DNA of 19,060 nt, taken from positions 1 to 19,060 of the forward strand of contig JAFRZC010000234.1 in NCBI GenBank assembly GCA_017442765.1, written 5' to 3'. Origin of the DNA: Prevotella sp. (GTDB lineage: Bacteria; Bacteroidota; Bacteroidia; Bacteroidales; Bacteroidaceae). A program made the position numbers and the translations under genes. The notes beneath the pieces were generated by a model, which worked only from the letters and a program-made list of their open reading frames with translations, was not told where the DNA came from and searched no databases. Below are positions 1 through 6,221 of this stretch, piece after piece (the first letter of the stretch is position 1; every line of letters starts with the position of its first letter).

Positions 1-25
1 GAGCCAGGATCAAACTCTCCATTGT
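1..25 (-). rRNA. rrs: 16S rRNA, 5' end only (partial)
   Basis: The reverse complement of positions 1-25 reads ACAATGGAGAGTTTGATCCT followed by GGCTC, the conserved 5' terminus of bacterial 16S rRNA; the GGAGAG variant fits Prevotella/Bacteroides. The gene is transcribed leftward and leaves the window at position 1. The mature 5' end is placed at 25 by alignment to the E. coli start and may be off by a base or two. Confidence 0.95.
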
Positions 26-272
26 AAAATAATAATATGTCTGATTCCATCGCAGGACGCGCAATCCTTCCTTACCGTGGTCGCTGGTCAAAATAAAAAA
101 ACCAACGGGTCACATTTCTCTACCCGGCGGACGCGTCACGAAGCCCCGCCCCCGAAAGGAGGACACAGGGAACACGGCGCGCCGCCGCTTCTTGTACTAC
201 TTGTCTGTTTTATGAAATCCTGTCAAAGAACTCTATCCGAATATGCCGGCGCGCAAAAAAATGCGCGAAAGC
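26..272 (-). other. rrn leader (transcribed spacer upstream of 16S)
   Basis: This non-coding stretch lies between the rrn promoter and the 16S gene. It holds a boxA-like element at 221-233. Close to the presumed transcription start is a small hairpin, with CGCGC at 250-254 pairing with GCGCG at 263-267 around an A/T loop. The short open frames crossing it have no protein-like features. Between the promoter and the stop codon at 443 I see no further gene and no clear terminator for the metallophosphoesterase gene. Confidence 0.7.
221..233 (-). promoter_or_regulatory. boxA-like rRNA antitermination element
   Basis: On the minus strand this reads GAGTTCTTTGACA, close to the bacterial boxA core (TGCTCTTTAACA in E. 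coli) and to the TTCTTTGACA leader sequence common in Bacteroidota rrn operons. It lies between the promoter and 16S, as expected for a NusB/NusE antitermination site. The assignment rests on similarity and position only. Confidence 0.5.
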
Positions 273-277
273 GGATG

Positions 278-309
278 CAAAGGTACGAACTTTTCACGAA
301 CCAGCAAAA
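278..309 (-). promoter_or_regulatory. rrn operon promoter, Bacteroidota type
   Basis: The minus strand has TTTTG (positions 309-305), a 19 bp spacer, then TACCTTTG (285-278). This matches the Bacteroidota primary sigma consensus TTTG-N19/20-TAnnTTTG. An A/T-rich stretch at ~310-345 lies just upstream and could act as an UP-like element. Transcription would start near 272 and run left into the 16S gene. Confidence 0.75.
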
Positions 310-442
310 TTTTTCAAAAGAAAATTTCAAAAAATTGATTTTCATCTATGGGAAGATGGGGTAACGGGGAGGGGACGGGTGGTTTTTTTTGAGATGGATG
401 GAAGCTTTTACAGGGTTTACTATGATTTGCGGGGAGGGAGGA

Positions 443-1531
443 TTAGCGGATGGTTGCAACGATGTATTCCGACCGGGTGCCTATGCGGAACTTGCCTCCC
501 CATATACCTATGCCACTGGTGACATAGAAGCGCGTGTCGCCTCGCTGATGGTATCCGTAGGCCTTTTCGTAGATGAGGTCTTCTATCCAGCTGACGGGCC
601 AAACTTGTCCGTAATGAGTGTGTCCGCTGAACTGGAAGTCGATACCCGCCTGCTCGGTACGGTCAAGATGGTAAGGTTGGTGGTCAAGCAGGATGGTGAA
701 TTTTCCTTTCTGTGCTTCGTTTGCCAAGGCAGTCACCGACTTCCGCCCTGTGTTTGTGCGGTCGTCTCGCCCGATGACCACCAGCTCGTTGTTGATGAGG
801 ACGGAGGAGTCGCGCAGAAGTTTGATGTTGGCATCGCGATAGAATTGTTCCGACTTTGGCTCGTCTGCATAATAGTCATGGTTTCCGAGGCAGGTATAGA
901 CAGTTGCTTTCAACCTACGGAACTCTTCGGCCATATTCTCTTCGAGAAGGGGATTGATGCTAATATCAACGATGTCGCCAGCCATCAGTACAAGGTCAGG
1001 GTTCTCTTCGTTGATTATGCCTATCCATCGTGAAAGGTCGTTTCGTGTGTTGTGATAGCCGAGATGAAGGTCGCTCATCATCACGACTTTGAGTGGTTGC
1101 GACAGGGGTGTTCGGGCTTTCAACTCAATGGGTACGCGCACTTTCCTCTCGTAGCGGATATTGCCATAGCAGAAGACGACAAGCATGATGCCTGTTACGA
1201 TGAGTGTTCCCGCCCAACTGTCTTTCATCAGCGAAGGGGATACAAGGTGGACAACTTTTCCGAGGTCGAGCACCAGGAAAAGCATCACGAGATAGAGCAG
1301 GATGAAGGGTGAGGATGTGCCTACCTTATATAATATACGCGCAAGGGATAGCGGTATGCCGTCGAGACCGATGACAATGTTGGCGAAGAGGAGGCAGAAG
1401 CAGGCGGTCATCAGCACTATGATGACCGTTTTCCACACATTTTGCAGAGGCAGCATCTGCCATAGATGCCACCCCACATAGACACATCCGAGAATGGGAA
1501 GCAGCAAGAAGAGCAATGCCCAGAGTTTCAT
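443..1531 (-). CDS. Membrane-anchored metallophosphoesterase (YkuE-like)
   Basis: This 362-residue protein has four predicted transmembrane helices (about 4-22, 35-55, 75-97, 108-124) followed by a calcineurin-like phosphoesterase domain from ~145 to the end. All metal-binding signatures of the superfamily are present: SDLHLG (D154, H156), GD (D186), GNHDYY (N217, H218), DHQP (H284) and SGHTHYG (H304, H306). The architecture is that of the YkuE-like phosphoesterases, several of which act on phospholipid or lipid A-type substrates; the substrate here cannot be read from the sequence. It lies downstream of cydB on the same strand across a 79 bp spacer with an inverted repeat, so read-through from cyd is possible. 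No clear promoter or terminator of its own was seen. Confidence 0.88.
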   Translation of the reverse strand: MKLWALLFLLLPILGCVYVGWHLWQMLPLQNVWKTVIIVLMTACFCLLFANIVIGLDGIPLSLARILYKVGTSSPFILLYLVMLFLVLDLGKVVHLVSPSLMKDSWAGTLIVTGIMLVVFCYGNIRYERKVRVPIELKARTPLSQPLKVVMMSDLHLGYHNTRNDLSRWIGIINEENPDLVLMAGDIVDISINPLLEENMAEEFRRLKATVYTCLGNHDYYADEPKSEQFYRDANIKLLRDSSVLINNELVVIGRDDRTNTGRKSVTALANEAQKGKFTILLDHQPYHLDRTEQAGIDFQFSGHTHYGQVWPVSWIEDLIYEKAYGYHQRGDTRFYVTSGIGIWGGKFRIGTRSEYIVATIR

Positions 1532-1536
1532 AAAGA

Positions 1537-1602
1537 GTGGGAGTTAGTGGGAGTTAGCAGACGGCCGTCAGACTAATGTCAAAAACGGCCATCTCCCAAC
1601 TC
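1537..1602. repeat. 10 bp tandem repeat plus inverted repeats between cydB and the phosphoesterase gene
   Basis: GTGGGAGTTA occurs twice in tandem at 1537-1556. It can pair with CTCCCAACTC at 1593-1602, with a short bulge. Inside, GGCCGT (1563-1568) pairs with ACGGCC (1585-1590). The structure could attenuate or terminate cyd transcription, but no U-rich tail follows on the minus strand, so a classical intrinsic terminator is not supported. Confidence 0.5.
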
Positions 1603-1610
1603 GTTCTATA

Positions 1611-2753
1611 TCAATACATTTCGTCTCGTGAGAGTTCTTCCTTGTCGATTTTCTTCTTGTCGAGCGAATACCACGCATAGGCGATATAGGCGAGGACGAA
1701 GGGGATGAGCAGGCTCACGTAGAACATGGTGCGTAGGGTGAACTCGCTTGAGCATGAGTTCTGGATGGTGAGCGACGACTGCAGGTCGGCGGTTGAGGGA
1801 TAGTATGCCGTGTTGTTCCATCCTGCGCAGAGGAGGAGTGTCAGCACGACGAGCACCACTCCGATGCCTGTGGGCCAGATGCCTCGTATGTATGTCTTCG
1901 AGACGATGGTCTTTCCGATGCCATAGAGCACCATCACCACTCCGACGAGCAAGACGACAAGGAGATACCATTGGTCGAGCAGGTTATGCAGGTATTTCAT
2001 TGGTTCCATGGCGATGACTCCTGTCGCAGGGTCGTAGGCATAGCCGTCCTTGAGCAGTGTGCGCACAAGGAAGGCGAGGAAGAGGATGAGGAACACGACG
2101 GTTGCGCCCACCAGTCTGACGGAGCCTCTGGAACGAATGTTCTCGTCGTTGACGTTGTTCATGATGTAGAGTATGCCGAGGATGCGTGCGAGGAAGAAGA
2201 CGGCCAGTCCGAAGATGAGGTTCCAGGGGTCGAGGAGTGCATCGAGCCCGTGCGAGGCGTTTGCCCAATGGCTGATGACGGGTTGCAGCTGGTCAGTCAT
2301 GCTCATCTTATCGACGATGAAGTTCGACCCGTTGAAGAACGTGGCCACCGCTCCGCCGAGCAGTAGCGGGCCGACGATGCCGTTCACGACGAGGAAGCAC
2401 TGGAAGGTGCGCGTGCCCAACAAGTTGCCGAGTTTGTTTTGGAACTCATAGCTGACGGCTTGCAGGACAAACGAGAAGAGGATGATCATCCAGAGCCAGT
2501 AGGCGCCTCCGAAGCTCGTGCTGTAGAACAGCGGGAACGATGCGAAGAACGCGCCTCCGAAGGTGACGAGCGTGGTGAACGTGATTTCCCACTTACGCCC
2601 CGTGGAGTTGACGAGCATACGTCGCTCCTCCGCTGTGCGTCCGAGGCTGAATATCATGGAGTTGGCTCCCTGTACAAACATAAGGAACACGAGGAGCGCG
2701 CCTAAGAGCGACACGAGGAGCCACCAATAGTGTTGCAAAAATTCGTAGGTCAT
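1611..2753 (-). CDS. cydB: Cytochrome bd ubiquinol oxidase subunit II
   Basis: This 380-residue integral membrane protein matches the usual CydB length (379 in E. coli). It begins MTYEFLQHYWWLLVSLLGA, and GRTAEERRMLVNS plus FGGAFFASFPLFYS match the conserved CydB N-terminal half. With CydA it forms the respiratory bd oxidase that reduces O2 with quinol electrons in the inner membrane. A longer open frame extends upstream to 2948, but its extra residues are out-of-frame cydA sequence. The ATG at 2753 overlaps the cydA TGA as ATGA, the usual coupled arrangement. The Asp-containing motif near residue 28 of the E. coli type reads VQGANSM here, and the E. coli WDGNQVW motif reads WEITFTT. Both changes probably reflect the divergent Bacteroidota CydB clade rather than damage, since the rest of the frame is intact. 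Confidence 0.93.
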   Translation of the reverse strand: MTYEFLQHYWWLLVSLLGALLVFLMFVQGANSMIFSLGRTAEERRMLVNSTGRKWEITFTTLVTFGGAFFASFPLFYSTSFGGAYWLWMIILFSFVLQAVSYEFQNKLGNLLGTRTFQCFLVVNGIVGPLLLGGAVATFFNGSNFIVDKMSMTDQLQPVISHWANASHGLDALLDPWNLIFGLAVFFLARILGILYIMNNVNDENIRSRGSVRLVGATVVFLILFLAFLVRTLLKDGYAYDPATGVIAMEPMKYLHNLLDQWYLLVVLLVGVVMVLYGIGKTIVSKTYIRGIWPTGIGVVLVVLTLLLCAGWNNTAYYPSTADLQSSLTIQNSCSSEFTLRTMFYVSLLIPFVLAYIAYAWYSLDKKKIDKEELSRDEMY

Positions 2754-4300
2754 AGTTCTGGTCCTTTCTTGATTTGTTTGAGCATGATGTTGATTTCCAC
2801 GGCGAGCATGGTGGTGAAGAGGGCGAGGAAGACGAAGAAGGTCAGTGCCACGCTTCCTGCCGGGATGTCGCTGACGGCAGCCGAGACGGGCAGCATGTCC
2901 TGTATGGTCCAGGGCTGCCGGCCGAACTCTGCCACGAGCCATCCGCACTCACTTGCGATGTATGCCAGCGGCACGAGTGCGATGGCGGCACGATAGTGCC
3001 AGCGCTTCATCTTGGTGATGTCTTTCCGATAGACGGCAAAGAGCACGGCGGCGAAGAAGAGGATGAAGAGGCATCCCATTCCCACCATGACGCGGAACGA
3101 CCAGAAGCAGACGGGGATGGGCGGCACGAGCTCGCTGACATCCTTGATGTATCCGTATCCGAAATAGGGCATGTCGGCTTTCAGTTGAGTGGCGAGCTGG
3201 CTACGCTGTGCTTCGTCCTTCGACGAGCGGAACCGTGCCAGCGTCTCGATGGCTTGCTTGCCCCGCTCTATCTTCTCCTGTGCCGAGGGCTCCTGCGTTC
3301 CGTCGGGGCGCGTGTAGCCGTTGAGCAGGTCGTTCACACCAGGCACATAGCCGTGGATGTCGCGTGTGGCCATGAACGAGAGCGCGTAGGGCATGGCGAT
3401 GCGCATCGGCGGCTCCGCGTCGGTTTTATAGTCGGGTTGCCCAAAGGGGTTCACCCATGCCACCGCCGTCAGGCTCTGGTCGGTGCCACCATTGTAGAGT
3501 GCCTCCATGGCCGCGAGCTTCATGGGTTGCGACTTTGCCACCTGCTCGCCCGAGAGATGCCCCGTCGCACCGGCCAGAAGCGCGGCCACGAGACCTACCG
3601 CCGCACCGATCTTGATGCTTTCGACGGCCATCTTCTCCTCGCGCTTTTTCATCAGATACCAGCAGCTGACCGCCACCGTGAACACGCCTCCGATGATCCA
3701 CGCCGACGTGACCGTGTGGAAGAACTTGCCTACGGCAAACGGCGAGAGCGCCACCTCGGCAAACGAGGTCATCTCGTTGCGCATCGTGTCGGGGTTGAAC
3801 TCGCAGCCCACGGGGTTCAGCATCCATGCGTTGGCCACCAGTATCCACCATGCCGAGATGGTCGCGCCGAGCCCTGTCAGCCATGTCGAGGCCAGATGGA
3901 AGCCCTTGCTCACCTTCTTCCAGCCGAAGAACATGACGGCCACGAACGTTGACTCCATGAAGAAGGCCACGATGCCCTCGACGGCCAGCGGCGCACCGAA
4001 GATGTCGCCCACGAGCCACGAGTAGTTCGACCAGTTGGTGCCGAACTCGAACTCAAGGATGATGCCTGTGGCCACACCCATGGCGAAATTGATACCGAAC
4101 AGACGCTGCCAGAACTTGGCCGTCTGCTTCCAGAACGGCTTGCCCGTGCGATAGTAGCACGTCTCGGCAATGCCCATGACGACCGCCAGCCCCAAGGTCA
4201 GCGGCACGAACAGCCAGTGGTAGATGGCCGTGAGCGCGAATTGCGCCCGTGCCCAGTCAACCGCACCAGCTGTGATGTCAAGAAATAGATTGTTCAACAT
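2750..4300 (-). CDS. cydA: Cytochrome bd ubiquinol oxidase subunit I
   Basis: This 516-residue multi-helix protein is the haem-bearing subunit of bd oxidase. The expected ligands and catalytic residues are visible: H28 (IYHWLF, high-spin b595 ligand), H195 (FFHTV) and M405 (SFRVMVGMG) for b558, E108/E116 in VEGIVAFFMES for the proton path, R403, and VAEFGRQPW near 456-464. The quinol-binding Q loop starts at GHLSGEQVAKSQPMKLAAME (248-266), with the K and E of the E. coli quinol site kept. The periplasmic loop to ~395 carries a charged insertion. The gene is second in DUF4492-cydA-cydB on the minus strand, 66 bp after DUF4492 and 4 bp overlapping cydB. Such oxidases let gut and oral anaerobes scavenge trace O2. 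Confidence 0.96.
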   Translation of the reverse strand: MLNNLFLDITAGAVDWARAQFALTAIYHWLFVPLTLGLAVVMGIAETCYYRTGKPFWKQTAKFWQRLFGINFAMGVATGIILEFEFGTNWSNYSWLVGDIFGAPLAVEGIVAFFMESTFVAVMFFGWKKVSKGFHLASTWLTGLGATISAWWILVANAWMLNPVGCEFNPDTMRNEMTSFAEVALSPFAVGKFFHTVTSAWIIGGVFTVAVSCWYLMKKREEKMAVESIKIGAAVGLVAALLAGATGHLSGEQVAKSQPMKLAAMEALYNGGTDQSLTAVAWVNPFGQPDYKTDAEPPMRIAMPYALSFMATRDIHGYVPGVNDLLNGYTRPDGTQEPSAQEKIERGKQAIETLARFRSSKDEAQRSQLATQLKADMPYFGYGYIKDVSELVPPIPVCFWSFRVMVGMGCLFILFFAAVLFAVYRKDITKMKRWHYRAAIALVPLAYIASECGWLVAEFGRQPWTIQDMLPVSAAVSDIPAGSVALTFFVFLALFTTMLAVEINIMLKQIKKGPEL

Positions 4301-4320
4301 TTTTTTATTATTTAATATTT

Positions 4321-4352
4321 ACGATATAACGATATGACGATATGACGAGATA
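4321..4352. repeat. 8 bp tandem repeat (four units) inside the cyd operon
   Basis: Four head-to-tail copies of an 8 bp unit, ACGATATA, ACGATATG, ACGATATG and ACGAGATA, are followed by a partial ACGG. They lie in the 66 bp spacer between the DUF4492 stop codon and the cydA start, so they are in the 5' region of cydA on the polycistronic message. Copy number could vary by slippage. The function is unknown. Confidence 0.85.
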
Positions 4353-4366
4353 ACGGTTTAGACCCC

Positions 4367-4603
4367 TCAATTTTTCTGGGAGCCTCGCTCCGCCAGCTCA
4401 CTCATCACGTAGTCGGCCTCGCTGCCCTCCCCGGCATGTTGTCGCAGGAAGTCGGGAAGGAAGAACACCCTGAGCACCGCGAAGATGACAAACAGCTTCA
4501 CGAGAATGACCGCCCAGAGCGTCTTGCCCAGGGTCATGCTCCGAAAACCGTCGGCGTAGAGGTCGTAGGCGCGGTGCCAGAAGTTCTTTTCACGCTTCTT
4601 CAT
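4367..4603 (-). CDS. DUF4492 micro-protein, cyd-linked single-pass membrane protein
   Basis: This 78-residue protein has a basic amphipathic N-terminus (MKKREKNFWHRAYDLYADGF), one hydrophobic segment (~29-50, with LKLF/VFFLPDFL-like residues) and a short acidic tail. The pattern matches the DUF4492 family, found in Bacteroidota immediately upstream of cydA. The only readable promoter of the cyd cluster lies just upstream, so this is its first gene. Small single-pass proteins such as CydX in proteobacteria are structural subunits of bd oxidase; size, topology and gene order make a CydX-like role a reasonable inference. It is not homologous to CydX in any way visible here, so a biogenesis role is equally possible. 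Confidence 0.8.
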   Translation of the reverse strand: MKKREKNFWHRAYDLYADGFRSMTLGKTLWAVILVKLFVIFAVLRVFFLPDFLRQHAGEGSEADYVMSELAERGSQKN

Positions 4604-4636
4604 CTTGGGAGCGGATTTGTAAGCTCAATCTGTCTG

Positions 4637-4668
4637 CAAATGTACGATTATTTTTTCAAGCCACCAAA
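4637..4668 (-). promoter_or_regulatory. Promoter of the DUF4492-cydA-cydB operon
   Basis: The minus strand carries TTTG (4668-4665), a 20 bp spacer and TACATTTG (4644-4637), a near-perfect Bacteroidota promoter. It places the transcript start roughly 25-30 nt upstream of the DUF4492 ATG at 4603. Confidence 0.7.
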
Positions 4669-4755
4669 TTTCCTCATTTTTTTCTGCTTGCGAAGATTAA
4701 AGACACTCCCCGGAGAACAAAAAAAACAAATTGCTAAAAAATCTTAATTCCACGG

Positions 4756-4995
4756 GTGAAAGATATATCTCTCATCTCCGCAAATGTTAAACCCCTGTTT
4801 TCGTTTTAACATTTCAAAAATCCCCCTATCGTCCCTTTCACTCCCCTTTCACTCCCTTTTTATCTCCCCTTCACTCCCCTTTTTCCGCGAAACATATATG
4901 TTTCACCTCCCAAATCACGGTGTTTTGCAGGGTAAAAGACGGTCTTTCACCACCCGGAACATATATCTCTCGCACGCGAGACATATATCTTTCAG
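4756..4995. promoter_or_regulatory. Array of four related ATATAT-centred dyads (candidate operator cluster)
   Basis: Four copies of a partly palindromic word close to GNGAAACATATATCTTTCNC occur, with ATATAT cores at 4763-4768, 4894-4899, 4961-4966 and 4983-4988. The second copy is a perfect 16 bp palindrome, GAAACATATATGTTTC (4889-4904). The last two are 22 bp apart, about two helical turns. They lie between the minus-strand cyd promoter and the plus-strand gene at 5307, a typical place for a shared regulator. No regulator gene is nearby. They could instead be REP-like repeats. Confidence 0.45.
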
Positions 4996-5205
4996 AAGCG
5001 AGAGGTGAAAGGTGAGGGATGAGAAGTTCTGTATGTCGTTGTGTCACAGCGACTTTCGTATCGTCTTCTCTGTGCCCTAATCTCTGCCTCGGTGGGCAGA
5101 AGTTCCACCCTCGACATTTCATGCGATTACGCGTGTTAAAAGTTCACCCGCCTGTCGTCCGGATTTTAACATTTCCCGAAAACCTCCCCATTCACTCCCC
5201 ATTTT
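4782..5205. repeat. Duplicated TGTTAAA/TTTAACA inverted repeats with TTCACTCCCC tracts
   Basis: AAATGTTAAA (4782-4791) pairs with TTTAACATTT (4805-4814), and TGTTAAAA (5134-5141) with TTTTAACA (5164-5171). Both right arms continue as TTTTAACATTTC (4804-4815 and 5164-5175). Both are followed about 30 bp later by TTCACTCCCC, also at 4870-4879 and, shortened to TTCACTCCC, at 4848-4856. The two modules flank the dyad array. I see no gene and no other explanation for this stretch. Confidence 0.6.
4944..5011. repeat. Nested inverted repeat
   Basis: The outer arms CTTTCACC (4944-4951) and GGTGAAAG (5004-5011) are exact reverse complements. They enclose an inner pair, ATATATCTCTCGC (4961-4973) and GCGAGACATATAT (4976-4988), with one mismatch over 13 bases. 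The inner arms are separated by only two bases. The third and fourth dyads of the array form these inner arms, so the structure may simply be two operator-like sites in opposite orientation. Confidence 0.6.
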
Positions 5206-5293
5206 CCCACGCACGTTTAGAAAACAATTCTTAAATTTGGGTAATTAAAGATAATCTAAATGTCGTTTTACGCAGTTTATACAAATAAAAATG

Positions 5294-5301
5294 TAATTTT
5301 G
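5294..5301 (+). promoter_or_regulatory. -7 box directly in front of the start codon at 5307
   Basis: TAATTTTG fits the TAnnTTTG element and ends five bases before the ATG at 5307, so the transcript would have little or no leader. A -33 TTTG at the right spacing is not obvious (T/A-rich CGTTTTACG is near), which lowers confidence. Confidence 0.5.
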
Positions 5302-5306
5302 CAGTC

Positions 5307-6179
5307 ATGAAAGCGAAGATATGGATACCAATGGCAATTCTCCTGGCAGTGCTGGCAGGATGCGTGGCGTGGCTCTACACCAGCCTCGACAAGCAGAAGC
5401 AGGAGAACAAGGCCATGCAAGAACTGGCGGCACTCGACAAGCAGGAGATGGAAAACGAGTACACCCAGTTTGCCAACCAGTACGGTGAGATGATAACGAA
5501 AATCTCGAACGACTCCATCGTGGCGCAGCTCACCGCCGAGCAGGAGAAGACGCGCCGGCTGCTGGCCGAGCTCCGGCAGACCAAGGCCGACGATGCCCGC
5601 GAGATTACCCGACTGAAGAAAGAGCTGGCCACCTGCCGCGCCGTCATCCGCAGCTATGTGCTCGAAATCGACTCGCTCAACCGGCTCAACCAGAACCTCG
5701 TGGCCGAGAACACGCAGATACGCGGACAATACGAGGAGGCGACGAAGCAGATAGAGGGTCTGAGCACCGAGAAAGCATCGCTCTCGGAGAAGGTGGCCAT
5801 CGCCGCCCAGCTCGACGCGACGGGCATCAGCATGACTCCGAAGAACAAGCGCAACAAGGCCACCGACAAGATGGACAAGTGCAAGTCGATACAAGTGAGC
5901 TTCACCATCGCCAAGAACGTCACCGCCCGCAGCGGCATGAAGACCTGCTACGTGCGCATCACCTCGCCCACAGGCACCACGCTGGGCAACGGCGGGTCGT
6001 TCAACTACGAGAACCGCACGCTCACCTGCACCATGAAGAAGGAAGTGGAGTACGGCGGACAGGAGACACCCGTCACCGCCTACTGGAACGTCACTCAGGC
6101 ACTCGTCGGCGGCACCTATCAGGTGAGCATCTTCGCCGACGGGCAAATGATTGGCGCTAAAAGCTTCTCGTTCAAATAA
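5307..6179 (+). CDS. Membrane-anchored coiled-coil protein of unknown function
   Basis: This 290-residue protein has an N-terminal hydrophobic anchor (about 5-25, IWIPMAILLAVLAGCVAWLY) and a long charged alpha-helical, heptad-like region (~27-165, rich in E, K, Q and L). A short basic linker (KNKRNKATDKMDK, ~179-191) leads to a C-terminal ~95-residue domain with beta character (SIQVSFTIAKN, TCYVRITSPTGTTLG, VTAYWNVTQAL, GTYQVSIFADG). The likely topology is anchor in the inner membrane with the rest in the periplasm. I do not recognise a named family; similar conserved hypotheticals occur in Bacteroidota. It lies 42 bp upstream of the TolC-type gene on the same strand and could be part of, or regulate, that envelope-spanning export system. 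This is inferred from position only. Confidence 0.75.
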   Translation: MKAKIWIPMAILLAVLAGCVAWLYTSLDKQKQENKAMQELAALDKQEMENEYTQFANQYGEMITKISNDSIVAQLTAEQEKTRRLLAELRQTKADDAREITRLKKELATCRAVIRSYVLEIDSLNRLNQNLVAENTQIRGQYEEATKQIEGLSTEKASLSEKVAIAAQLDATGISMTPKNKRNKATDKMDKCKSIQVSFTIAKNVTARSGMKTCYVRITSPTGTTLGNGGSFNYENRTLTCTMKKEVEYGGQETPVTAYWNVTQALVGGTYQVSIFADGQMIGAKSFSFK

Positions 6180-6221
6180 CGCATAATGCGCTGCGCCAAT
6201 GAAGAATGAAAATTGAAACGG

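Noticed and set aside
77..364. Open frame of 95 codons in the rrn leader
   Set aside because: It overlaps the rrn promoter and boxA-like element on the opposite strand and has a low-complexity basic composition.
389..1033. Open frame of 214 codons on the plus strand
   Set aside because: It is antisense to the metallophosphoesterase catalytic domain, whose motifs are intact. It has no recognisable protein features.
2754..2948. N-terminal extension of cydB by 65 residues
   Set aside because: The extension lies wholly inside cydA in another frame and is Arg/His-rich. The ATG at 2753 overlapping the cydA stop gives the family's normal N-terminus.
2774..3952. Long open frame (392 codons) on the plus strand across cydA
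   Set aside because: It is antisense to cydA, which has all its haem ligands and catalytic residues. The translated sequence is rich in His, Glu, Arg and Cys without domain character, as expected from the complement of a membrane protein gene.
5277..6146. Open frame of 289 codons opposite the coiled-coil gene
   Set aside because: The plus-strand frame has a membrane anchor, heptads and a promoter box; the opposite frame is its shadow.
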